A stretch of DNA of 64,000 bases from the NCBI GenBank assembly GCA_017305455.1, contig JAFKKO010000121.1:1-64000 (forward strand). Direction: 5' to 3'. A program made the translations under genes and the position numbers. The notes under the pieces are model-generated. The model ran no database searches. It worked only from the letters and a program-made list of their open reading frames with translations, and was not told the DNA's origin. The DNA comes from Hyphomicrobiales bacterium. Lineage in GTDB: Bacteria; Pseudomonadota; Alphaproteobacteria; Rhizobiales; Xanthobacteraceae. Of the stretch, positions 9,853 to 17,634 are shown in pieces (the stretch's first letter is position 1; every line of letters starts with the position of its first letter).

Positions 9853-9867
9853 TTAGAATGTTTCTAT
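9853..9867. promoter_or_regulatory. Putative iron control element (Irr box)
   Basis: TTAGAATGTTTCTAT consists of TTAGAA, a 3-nt spacer and TTCTAT. It differs at one base from the alphaproteobacterial Irr recognition pattern TTAGAA-N3-TTCTAA known from Bradyrhizobium haem-uptake genes. It lies between the importer operon and the chuW-like gene, about 290 bp upstream of the latter, and would make the haem genes responsive to iron and haem status. Confidence 0.55.
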
Positions 9868-9922
9868 CCGGCAGGCGCTGTATCCGCATCCTTCCGATGT
9901 CGCCCGCACGGGTAAGCGGCGA

Positions 9923-10120
9923 TCAAGCAGCGGCCGACGATCGTCCTCGCACCAACCACGCGCGCTCGCCAATTTTGGAATACATCCAGATACCCGTTTC
10001 CGCCTCACGCGGTTGACGTGAAGCAATCACTTGATTGGCGATGTCTGCCAAGAACCGTGCAGTTGCCCGGCCTGTCAGACTCCTGGCCGTCGCTTGGTCC
10101 TGCTTCAGCGCGATATTCAA
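9923..10120 (-). CDS. Possible small protein, unknown
   Basis: Open frame of 65 codons on the minus strand with a TTG start, diverging from the chuW-like gene 33 nt away. The composition is protein-like (FLADIANQVIASRQPREAET, then IWMYSKIGERAWLVRGR). There is no strong ribosome-binding site and I recognise no family. I looked for the small HemP/HmuP haem-uptake activator common in such loci and did not find its motif in this frame or the other two minus-strand frames. It may be non-coding. Confidence 0.3.
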   Translation of the reverse strand: MNIALKQDQATARSLTGRATARFLADIANQVIASRQPREAETGIWMYSKIGERAWLVRGRSSAAA

Positions 10121-10153
10121 ACAATAAACAGCGCCTCGATCACGGGAAGATGC

Positions 10154-11551
10154 ATGAGCGCGATCGACATCTCACGCTTTTTTGCCAATGCCGATGGCCA
10201 CGCCATCAGCCACGCTTTTCCGTCACGACGCGCGGTCATGCCATGGCGCGACAGAGAGCCCGTTGCCCAACACGATATTCCCGCCACCTGGTCGCGCCTG
10301 ATCTCCCATCCGGGAGCGCCGCGCAAACGGCTGGCATATATTCACGTTCCCTTTTGCGCCAACCACTGCCTGTTCTGCGCTTTCTATCGCAACGCCCATT
10401 CGCCCGCGAACGCCCAAGTCTACGCCGATCATATCGTCACCGAGATCGAGCGCGAGGCGGACGAGCCCGGCATCCGCCATCACCCGATCGAAGCGGTGTA
10501 TCTCGGCGGCGGCACGCCGAGCGCGCTCTCAACGTGGGATCTGACCCACATCCTCGATACCGTGCGGCGGCGCCTGCCGCTCGCGCCGGATTGCGAAATC
10601 ACGCTCGAAGGCCGCATCATCCATTTCGATGACGACAAGATCGACGCCTGCATCGCGGCCGGCGTCAACCGCATCTCGGTGGGCGTTCAAACCTTCGATA
10701 CCGAGGTGCGGCGCAGGCAAGGGCGGCGCGCGAGCAAGGACGACGCGATCCGCTTTCTTTCCGGGATCCGCGATCGCAACCGCGTCGCGCTGGTCATCGA
10801 CCTGCTCTACGGGCTGCCGGGACAGACGCCGGAGGTGTGGCGGGAAGATCTTCGCATTGCCGCGGACCTCGCGCCGGATGGCGTCGATCTCTATGGCCTC
10901 AATCTCATTCCCGGCACGCCGCTGCACCGGGCGGTCGCCGCCGGCAAGCTCAGTGCGACAACGCTGCAACATCTCGGCGCGATGTACGAAACCGGGGTCG
11001 CGTTTCTCGGTGACATCGGCTGGCGGCAGATCAGCAACAGTCACTGGGCTCGGACAGCGCGCGAGCGCAACCGCTACAATCTGTGCATCAAGCAGGGCGC
11101 CGACTGTCTTGCCTATGGCTCGGGCGCTGGCGGCAGCATCGGAAATCACAGCTACACCGTCGCCGGCGAACTGCAACACTACGAGGCCGGCATCGCCGCC
11201 GGCTGCAAGCCGCTCGATGGCATGAGCATCTCGGACGATCTTGCAGCCGCGCGCCACTACGTGACGGCGGGGTTCGAGGTCGGACAGCTCGATCTTGACG
11301 GCCTGCCCCTGCCCCACGTCTCCGATCCGAAAGCTCTGTTCGCACCGCTTCTGGATCAGTGGCAGCACGCTGGCGTGGTGTCCTTGAACGGCGATATCGC
11401 GCAGCTCACCACCGCGGGCCGCTTCTGGTACGGCAACCTAATCGCCGCCTTCAACGACATCATCACCGCCACCGCGCCATCGCGCATCTCACGGTGCGAT
11501 ATCGCACCGCCGCTTCCCTATCACAAGGCAAAGGCAGGACGGATGTCATGA
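10154..11551 (+). CDS. hutW: Radical SAM haem-degrading enzyme, ChuW/HutW-like
   Basis: Cytoplasmic radical SAM protein of 465 residues, related to HemN/HemW. The [4Fe-4S]-SAM cysteines are C68, C72 and C75 in VPFCANHCLFCAF. Also visible are YLGGGTPS and the glycine-rich IDLLYGLPGQT of this family. The ChuW/HutW branch opens the haem macrocycle without oxygen (anaerobilin synthase in enteric bacteria). ATG 10154 is chosen because a purine-rich GGGAAGA precedes it and it matches family length; a longer frame upstream has no support. The stop overlaps the next start (ATGA), and a ChuX-like carrier and ChuY-like reductase follow. Confidence 0.85.
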   Translation: MSAIDISRFFANADGHAISHAFPSRRAVMPWRDREPVAQHDIPATWSRLISHPGAPRKRLAYIHVPFCANHCLFCAFYRNAHSPANAQVYADHIVTEIEREADEPGIRHHPIEAVYLGGGTPSALSTWDLTHILDTVRRRLPLAPDCEITLEGRIIHFDDDKIDACIAAGVNRISVGVQTFDTEVRRRQGRRASKDDAIRFLSGIRDRNRVALVIDLLYGLPGQTPEVWREDLRIAADLAPDGVDLYGLNLIPGTPLHRAVAAGKLSATTLQHLGAMYETGVAFLGDIGWRQISNSHWARTARERNRYNLCIKQGADCLAYGSGAGGSIGNHSYTVAGELQHYEAGIAAGCKPLDGMSISDDLAAARHYVTAGFEVGQLDLDGLPLPHVSDPKALFAPLLDQWQHAGVVSLNGDIAQLTTAGRFWYGNLIAAFNDIITATAPSRISRCDIAPPLPYHKAKAGRMS

Positions 11552-12078
11552 ACGAAGCTGTTGTTGTGTCAGACCTTGATCATGTGCGGCGGGAGCTTAC
11601 CGCCAAACCAGACGGCGTGCTGGAGGCGGTCGCCTCGGCGCATCACCTCTCGCTCCTGAGCGTCGTCCAGTGTCTTCCCGGCGAGATGTGGAAGCAGGTG
11701 GACGGCGGACATTTCATCGAGGTGATGCAGGACATCTCTAGCTGGGGCGACATCACCTTTATCGTCCATACCAAGGATGCCATCGTCGAATTCGAGGGTC
11801 GGCTGCCGAATGGCACGTCAGGGCACGGCTTCTACAACCTCAAGGGCGGCGGTGGAGTCAGCGGACATTTGCGCGCGGCCAACTGTCGTGCGATCGTGTT
11901 CCTGCGGCGACCGTTCATGGGCACGCAGACTCTGTCGATCCAGTTCTTCAATGCGGACGGCGAAGCCATGTTCAAGATCTTCGTCGGCCGCGACGAGAAT
12001 CGGAAGCTCAAGGCCGATCAGGTCGGGTCTTTCGACCGGCTCGAAGCAAAACTGGCGGCGGTGATGGAAAGGACCTAA
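11548..12078 (+). CDS. hutX: Haem-utilisation carrier protein, HutX/ChuX-like
   Basis: Cytosolic protein of 176 residues with the ChuX/HutX fold. Characteristic stretches are LSVVQCLPGEMW, WGDITFIVHTKDAIVEFEG and GFYNLKG, and the C-terminal half includes SIQFFNADGEAMFKIFVGRD. Family members bind haem and hand it to the ring-opening radical SAM enzyme or store it. The start overlaps the chuW-like stop by 4 nt, and the chuY-like gene starts 2 nt after its own stop, so the trio is a single operon. Confidence 0.87.
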   Translation: MNEAVVVSDLDHVRRELTAKPDGVLEAVASAHHLSLLSVVQCLPGEMWKQVDGGHFIEVMQDISSWGDITFIVHTKDAIVEFEGRLPNGTSGHGFYNLKGGGGVSGHLRAANCRAIVFLRRPFMGTQTLSIQFFNADGEAMFKIFVGRDENRKLKADQVGSFDRLEAKLAAVMERT

Positions 12079-12080
12079 AA

Positions 12081-12782
12081 ATGCGCCCGGTTCTGATCTT
12101 CGGGGCGAGCCGCGGCGTCGGACTGGCGCTCGCCCGGCTGTTGAGAGACCAGAGCATCCCGGTCACGGCAATGCTGCGCTCGCCGGTGGCAAGCGCGGAA
12201 CTCGAAAGCATGGGCGCCCATGTCGTGTGCGGAGATGCCTTTTCTTGCGATGACGTGGCGCGCGCGTTTGCCAGCCATGATCCGGTCTGCGGCGTGGTAT
12301 CGACGCTCGGCGGCCGCAGGGCGGATGGACGCTATGTCGACGACGAAGGCAACATCAACGTGATCGATCAGGCGACCGCGCATGGCGTCGGCCGCTTCGT
12401 GTTCGTCACGTCGATTGGTTGCGGCGAGATGGCGCCGTTCCGTTCGGAACGAGCCATCGCCGCATTCGGAGCGGCGGTCGATGCCAAGACACGCGCCGAG
12501 GAACATTTGCGAAGCGTGATCCCGGAGGCGACAATCATTCGCCCCGGCGGGCTGCGCTCGGATCCGGCGACCGGCCGCGGCATCCTGACCAGCGATCCGC
12601 AGATGCACGGTTTCATCAACCGCGAGGACGTTGCGCAACTGGCCGCGCGCGCGTTCTTCGACCCGGCGACACGCGGTCGAAGCTTTGCCGCCGTCGATAG
12701 CGATACGGCGCGAAGCGACAACTCCGTTGCGCCTTTCGATCTTCGGCCGTGGTCGGAAAATCTGGTTTCGCCGGCGATTTGA
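12081..12782 (+). CDS. NAD(P)H-dependent reductase, ChuY-like (anaerobilin/biliverdin reductase family)
   Basis: Rossmann-fold protein of 233 residues of the atypical short-chain dehydrogenase / BVR-B-like group. The dinucleotide-binding glycine motif LIFGASRGVGLALARLL lies at residues 4-20, and VTSIGCGEM and IIRPGGLRSD are typical of NAD(P)-binding epimerase-like reductases. In enteric chuWXY operons the third gene reduces the anaerobilin made by ChuW. The same order and tight spacing here support that assignment. The chemistry in this organism is inferred from synteny. Confidence 0.75.
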   Translation: MRPVLIFGASRGVGLALARLLRDQSIPVTAMLRSPVASAELESMGAHVVCGDAFSCDDVARAFASHDPVCGVVSTLGGRRADGRYVDDEGNINVIDQATAHGVGRFVFVTSIGCGEMAPFRSERAIAAFGAAVDAKTRAEEHLRSVIPEATIIRPGGLRSDPATGRGILTSDPQMHGFINREDVAQLAARAFFDPATRGRSFAAVDSDTARSDNSVAPFDLRPWSENLVSPAI

Positions 12783-12929
12783 TCTGACGCCTCATTCAAG
12801 AACGCCCGTCGAAAGCGGCGTGCCCTGCACGCTGCTCCGCCGATCGGCCTGCCTTCCGAAAATTTGGAGCATGACAGCGGAAGCGCTTTTGCAGCCCTTC
12901 CGCTTTATCCGTAGGGGTATTGCCTTTGA

Positions 12930-13106
12930 GACTGTTTGAAAGATCCTCATCCTGAGGAGGCGCTACGTAGCCAAGTTTACGCAGGCTACGCCCGCTATGG
13001 CGTCGTCTCGAAGGATCGGGGACTCTATCCTTGAAAACCTCACCCTTCGAGACGCCGTTTCTGACGAAACGGCTCCTCAGGATAAGGTTTTCAAAGCTTC
13101 AAACAG
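12930..13106. repeat. REP-like extended inverted repeat
   Basis: Imperfect inverted repeat of about 175 bp between convergent genes. The left arm is GACTGTTTGAAAGATCCTCA followed by TCCTGAGGAG; the right arm is CTCCTCAGGATAAGG followed by TCAAAGCTTCAAACAG. An inner pair resembles GTCTCGAAGGAT / ACCCTTCGAGAC. Repeats of this kind are abundant in Bradyrhizobiaceae. It may serve as a bidirectional transcription stop between the chuY-like gene and the receptor gene. The rest of 12783-12929 holds nothing recognisable. Confidence 0.65.
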
Positions 13107-13110
13107 CCTC

Positions 13111-15282
13111 CTAGAACGTCATCCTCGCCGTCAGTTCGACGCTGCGGCCGATCCCGGGCAGTTCATCGAAGGTGGAACGGTATTCCTGGTTGAGGATATT
13201 GTTGAACTGGACACCGAGGCGCAACCTGCCGCCCTCGCCAAACGAGCCGCCGAATGCGAAATTGAGCGTGCCCCAGGACGAAAGGCTACGCACGCTCAGC
13301 ACGCCGCTGTCCATCGACGCGAGCTTCACTCCGCTCGACGCCCGGACAAACAGATCTGTCCACACCGGCGCCTCGGCCATGTGTCCTTCCCAACGCATGC
13401 CGAGACGGCCGGCCAGCGCCGGAGTGTCGCTGTCATAGGTCGACCAGGTCTTGAATTCGAGTTTTCGCCGCATCCACGCTCCCGTGGCATAGGGTGTCAG
13501 ATGCGTATTCGGAATCGTATATTGCGCGATCGCTTCCAGCCCATAGGTATCCGCGCCGTCGGCATTCGCGTAGATGAAATTGGCAACAGGCGCGCCGGTC
13601 GGACAACCGGCGCCTGCGGTGCAGGGCACGCTGGTGATGTAGTCCTTCGCCTTGGTGTAGAAGACCGCGGTATCGAGAACCAGACCGCCAGCGTTGTAGC
13701 GAGCGCCGACCTCGACGTTACGGGACGTCTCCGGCGCGAGGTTGGGATTGCCGTACGTCAGCACGCCTCGTCCGGCGCTCGAGTCGGTGAAAAGCTGGAG
13801 CAGCGTCGGCGTGATGTAGCCTTCGGAATACATGGTCCGCAACGTGGTGTTCGCGATGCCGGTATAGGTAATACCGGCTGAGGTCACCACGCGATCGTCG
13901 TTGTCGGTGCCAAGGCCGGCGCGTGCCGCAGTCGTCGTGCGATCCAGCACGGTTTCGGTGTGGTAATAGCGCATGCCGGCGATAAGCTTGAAGTGCTCCG
14001 CGAAGGACCATTGATCCTGAACGAAGGTCGAAAACGTATTGATCGACGCATCATCGAACGATGATGAGGGCGTTATTCTTAACGGCGCCGCCCCTATCTT
14101 CGAGCTGGTTGTCGAGGTCTTCGCCGTCAGTAGATTGTCGGTCAGGTAGTTCACGCCGACGATCGTGTAGTGATCGGGATGAAACTGCAGGTCCACCTGA
14201 GCGGTGCCGCCGTAATTGGTGTTCGTGTCGTCGGAGGTCGAGACGACGCCGACCGTGGTGTTCGCCAAGGGCTTCATCACCACGTCGTTCCGGAACAGCC
14301 GGTCCACGGTCTGATGGTAGGCGTCGATATGAACCTTCCTCACCACCGGACTGAGGTCGGTGCCGTCATAATAGACTCCGACCTTGCGCAGATCGCGCTT
14401 GGGCAGGTCGATCTTGAAGTCGGTGATCGGATAAGTGAGAGTCGCCGGGTCGGTCCAGCTTTCGGTTTTGAGCCGATGCTGCTCGGCCTTGAGCGCGATA
14501 TAGTGGTTGCCGTTCTCGCCGAACTTGTAGCCCAGATGCGCCGACAGGTTATCGTTGCTGAAAGACGTGCCATCGAGCGTGCCGGTGGATGTGTATTGTC
14601 CGACCGGGACCCTGCGATCGCCATGATCGCTCATCGCCCCCGACAGGCGGTAGTCGAATTTATCCAGCGTGCCGGAAACCGCCGCCCATCCCTGCCAGCC
14701 GGCGGTGCCGGAATAATATGCTCCGCCGGTTTCAAGCTGGATCGGCTTGTCGGCGCCCCGCTTGGTGATGATGTTGACGACACCGCCGATCGCCTTTGCG
14801 CCATACAGCACGGACGCCGGACCGCGCACCACGTCGATCCTCTCGACATTGGATGGGTCCACCAGGATCGGCGTGCCATAAGTGCTGTGGTCGGTGATCT
14901 CCTGGCCGTCCACCAGAATAGTGACCCGACGCGACGACTCGCCGCGAATGCGGATGCGCTTCATGCCGGCCGCCGACGAATCGATCACCTCGACGCCCGG
15001 CACGTCCCGCAGCATCTCGGCGATGCTCTCCGGCGCCTGGCGCTGGAGCTTTTCCTGATCGATGACCGATACGGAAGCCGGATTGTCCTGCACCGAGACT
15101 TCGGTGCGCGTGCCGACAACGGTGATCTCGTCGAGCCAATTGCTGTTGCCCTGCTGCGCATACGCCGCATCGAGAGCGGCGGGCGCCGTGGACAAAAACA
15201 AGGCAAGCGTCGTGGCCTTGAGAACGGTCCGGCTTGCGGGTGACCGCGCCTCCTCACCGACGATGATAATCGCACTATTCAT
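13111..15282 (-). CDS. TonB-dependent outer-membrane receptor, probable haem receptor
   Basis: Outer-membrane 22-strand barrel receptor of 723 residues. After a signal peptide ending near AYAQ comes the TonB box region DEITVVGTR, then a plug domain with RIRGESSRRVTILVDGQEI and VERIDVVRGPASVLYG. The barrel includes YGNPNLAPETSRNVEVG, related to the NPNL element of haem receptors, and ends in a terminal Phe (ARMTF). It faces the chuWXY-like operon tail to tail and lies 84 nt downstream of a small secreted-protein gene. Haem as ligand is inferred from context; a siderophore is the alternative. Confidence 0.82.
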   Translation of the reverse strand: MNSAIIIVGEEARSPASRTVLKATTLALFLSTAPAALDAAYAQQGNSNWLDEITVVGTRTEVSVQDNPASVSVIDQEKLQRQAPESIAEMLRDVPGVEVIDSSAAGMKRIRIRGESSRRVTILVDGQEITDHSTYGTPILVDPSNVERIDVVRGPASVLYGAKAIGGVVNIITKRGADKPIQLETGGAYYSGTAGWQGWAAVSGTLDKFDYRLSGAMSDHGDRRVPVGQYTSTGTLDGTSFSNDNLSAHLGYKFGENGNHYIALKAEQHRLKTESWTDPATLTYPITDFKIDLPKRDLRKVGVYYDGTDLSPVVRKVHIDAYHQTVDRLFRNDVVMKPLANTTVGVVSTSDDTNTNYGGTAQVDLQFHPDHYTIVGVNYLTDNLLTAKTSTTSSKIGAAPLRITPSSSFDDASINTFSTFVQDQWSFAEHFKLIAGMRYYHTETVLDRTTTAARAGLGTDNDDRVVTSAGITYTGIANTTLRTMYSEGYITPTLLQLFTDSSAGRGVLTYGNPNLAPETSRNVEVGARYNAGGLVLDTAVFYTKAKDYITSVPCTAGAGCPTGAPVANFIYANADGADTYGLEAIAQYTIPNTHLTPYATGAWMRRKLEFKTWSTYDSDTPALAGRLGMRWEGHMAEAPVWTDLFVRASSGVKLASMDSGVLSVRSLSSWGTLNFAFGGSFGEGGRLRLGVQFNNILNQEYRSTFDELPGIGRSVELTARMTF

Positions 15283-15366
15283 AACTTCGGTTCTCCAGCC
15301 CTCTGGTCGCGCGCGTTCAGCCGCCGCGACGCGCGACGTGTTGGTGACTTGCTGTTCGTTCTGGTG

Positions 15367-15723
15367 TTACGGCGTCTGCGGAAGCAGCTTCTGGGTCGAG
15401 GTGGCGCAATATCGACCCTCGCCGGCTGTATTCGTCGCCTCACAGGAAGCGACGGATTTAACGTTCGCGCTCTTGTCGTCGAAGGAAATCACATAGGCAA
15501 AGCGCTTGGCGTCATCCTCCGCGCCGTGAGCGAACGGCTCGAACTGGACATCCGAAGCGCGGCAGACCATCTGCTTGATTTGCACGTTGCCCTTCTCGAG
15601 GATACCGCGCACGGCGGCGGCGCGCGTCTCGCACTCCGCCAGCGTCGGAGTATTGACGAAGGCAGCCGACAGTTGCGGACCGCCAGACAGGGTCAGCACA
15701 ATCATCAGGAAAGCGGACGTCAT
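15367..15723 (-). CDS. Small secreted cysteine-containing protein, unknown
   Basis: Predicted 118-residue exported protein. The ATG at 15723 is preceded by AGAGAGGA and opens an 18-20 residue hydrophobic signal peptide (TSAFLMIVLTLSGGPQLSA). The mature part has four cysteines (in ECETR, MVCRASD, ASCEAT and YCATS), which could form two disulfides in the periplasm. It is co-directional with and directly upstream of the TonB receptor, so it is probably co-transcribed and iron-regulated. I do not recognise the family; a periplasmic accessory role in haem uptake is possible but unproven. Confidence 0.65.
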   Translation of the reverse strand: MTSAFLMIVLTLSGGPQLSAAFVNTPTLAECETRAAAVRGILEKGNVQIKQMVCRASDVQFEPFAHGAEDDAKRFAYVISFDDKSANVKSVASCEATNTAGEGRYCATSTQKLLPQTP

Positions 15724-16371
15724 ATCGTTCCTCTCTGACTTCGGGGAAAAGCGCCATCCGGCCGAGAGGGAATGCACAATGGAAATTTCAGCACGGCGAC
15801 GAAAGCCATGCCTCGATCAAACATGAACGCAGCTGACTCTGCGCGCGACCGCCGCATGAGCGGCCCAAAATGGACTGCGACCATCACTTCCCCCTGACCG
15901 ACTTTCGTGCGGTCATTCCCCAATCAGCCGGCACGACACCGGCGATTTATCGCCGCTCGATTCTCAGCAAGTCGGTGTCGAGCGTTGTTGCGCTCCTGCT
16001 CGCACCGTCAGAGCAACAATGCATGGCCAATGCTGTAAACAGCGGCGCACCATGAAGCAATATTCGAAATATATGTTTAGATGGGTTTTAAGTATGAAGC
16101 GGTCCCACGCAGTACAACAATCAAACTATTCTTAGTCTAATTTAAAAACTTGAACTCACGGCCCGCTCTCGTGATGTGTGCATTGACGACGCAAGGCGTC
16201 GCCATCGCTGACAGGCCTCTGTCTTTCAAGATGCAGATACGCCATCGCCATCCGGAGAGGGCATGCCCACGCTCGGTCCCAAACGCGATCGCTCAGAAGG
16301 GTGACCTTGTCGATATCGGGAGTAACCCTCATCACCGTTGAGTGGGTTTGATCGACAATCTTGATAAGATT
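15724..16371. other. Long non-coding interval with AT-rich centre
   Basis: 648 bp between the secreted-protein gene and the cytochrome gene, both on the minus strand. The stretch 16050-16160 is much richer in A+T than its surroundings. It carries the imperfect palindrome ATATT-CGA-AATAT at 16060-16072 and TTAG-T-CTAA near 16130, so it is a reasonable site for the promoter and operator of the receptor operon. No convincing gene is seen; the short frames here lack ribosome-binding sites and look random. Confidence 0.4.
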
Positions 16372-17634
16372 TCAGTCCGAACGGCGTTTCAAATCCGTCT
16401 TGCGTTTCTCGACCGCGCTCGGCGAAACTTTAGATGCCGAATTTCCCCAGGCGTTACGGATATAGGTGGTGACGGCGGCAATTTGATCGTTGTTGAGTTG
16501 CCATGCGAAAGACGGCATTCCCGGCGCTGTCGGCTCAGCGGATGTCGCTACGCTGCGAGCGCCACGCAAAATAACCCGTATCGCCGTTGTAGGATCATCC
16601 GACTGGGCCACCGCCGAACCAACAAGCGACGGGAAAAGGCGAGAAACACCCTTGCCGTCGAGACCGTGGCAGGCCGAACAGGTGTCCCGATAGATCGCCC
16701 CGCCCGCCACCATCTGCGGATCCTGCGCAGGAAGCGGCTGTGACGATGTGGCCTGACCGGGAACGGATTTCAAATAGATTGCGATCGCCTTGACGTCATC
16801 GTCGCTGAGCATCGAGGTCGAATGGGTCACCTCCTCCGCCATCGGCCCCGTCGCGGCGGAAAAGCGGTTATGACCTGTCTTCAGATAAGCGACGACATCC
16901 TCGATCGTCCATTTGCCGAGACCAGTTTTGTCCGCATTGGTGATATCCGGCGCGAACCACCCCTGCAGCGATGCTCCCTGCAGATAACGGGCCGATTTCT
17001 CGCCACCGAGAAACGAGCGCGGCGTATGGCAGGCGCTGCAATGCGCCGCCCCTTCGACGAGATAGGCGCCGCGATTCCATTCAGCCGGTTTGTTTGGATC
17101 CGGTTTGTATTCGCCCTGCCTGAAATAGAGCTTGTTCCAGACCGCCATGCTGGTGCGGATGTTGAATGGAAATGGCAGCGTGTTGACGATCACCGGATTC
17201 CGGACGGGTTCAACCGTATTGAGATAGGCGCGGATGGCCAGCACATCGTCGCGCGACATCTTGGTATAAGACGTGTAGGGCATGGCCGGATAGAGGTGCG
17301 AACCGTCCGGCCGCACACCTCTGCGCACCGCATCGTCGAATTGATCGTCGGTCCAAGCGCCGATGCCCGTTTCCTGATCCGGTGTAATGTTCGGCGAGGT
17401 GATATTGCCGAACGGCGTCTCAAGCGGGCGGCCTCCGGCGTAAGGTTTCCCGCCATCCTGAACCGTGTGGCATGCAAAGCAATCACCCGCCGCCGCAAGA
17501 TATCGTCCTCTTTCGATCTCTCCGAATTTCTGCCCGTCCGGGCGGGCCGCGCCTGCATGCTCTACAAATGCGCCGCAGCCTGCGATCGTGCATGCCGCAA
17601 TCAGAACAATGGCCGTTTTGCTTTGCTTACGCAT
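16372..17634 (-). CDS. Tri-haem cytochrome c subunit of a GMC-type membrane dehydrogenase
   Basis: Membrane-anchored periplasmic cytochrome of 420 residues that passes electrons from the flavin subunit to quinone. Three CXXCH sites are visible: C52-H56 (CFACH), C199-H203 (CSACH) and C319-H323 (CSACH). The N-terminus is lipoprotein-like (IAACTIAGC, Cys20). This matches the cytochrome subunit of gluconate, sorbitol or fructose dehydrogenases. It overlaps the end of the flavoprotein gene by 8 nt and is the third gene of a small-subunit / flavoprotein / cytochrome operon. Confidence 0.88.
   Translation of the reverse strand: MRKQSKTAIVLIAACTIAGCGAFVEHAGAARPDGQKFGEIERGRYLAAAGDCFACHTVQDGGKPYAGGRPLETPFGNITSPNITPDQETGIGAWTDDQFDDAVRRGVRPDGSHLYPAMPYTSYTKMSRDDVLAIRAYLNTVEPVRNPVIVNTLPFPFNIRTSMAVWNKLYFRQGEYKPDPNKPAEWNRGAYLVEGAAHCSACHTPRSFLGGEKSARYLQGASLQGWFAPDITNADKTGLGKWTIEDVVAYLKTGHNRFSAATGPMAEEVTHSTSMLSDDDVKAIAIYLKSVPGQATSSQPLPAQDPQMVAGGAIYRDTCSACHGLDGKGVSRLFPSLVGSAVAQSDDPTTAIRVILRGARSVATSAEPTAPGMPSFAWQLNNDQIAAVTTYIRNAWGNSASKVSPSAVEKRKTDLKRRSD

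Noticed and set aside
9923-10120. hemP/hmuP gene expected in a haem locus
   Set aside because: None of the three minus-strand frames contains the HemP pattern; only an unrecognised short frame is present.
15724-16371. Cobalamin riboswitch in front of the TonB receptor operon
   Set aside because: No B12-box-like conserved sequence was seen, and the linked genes point to haem.
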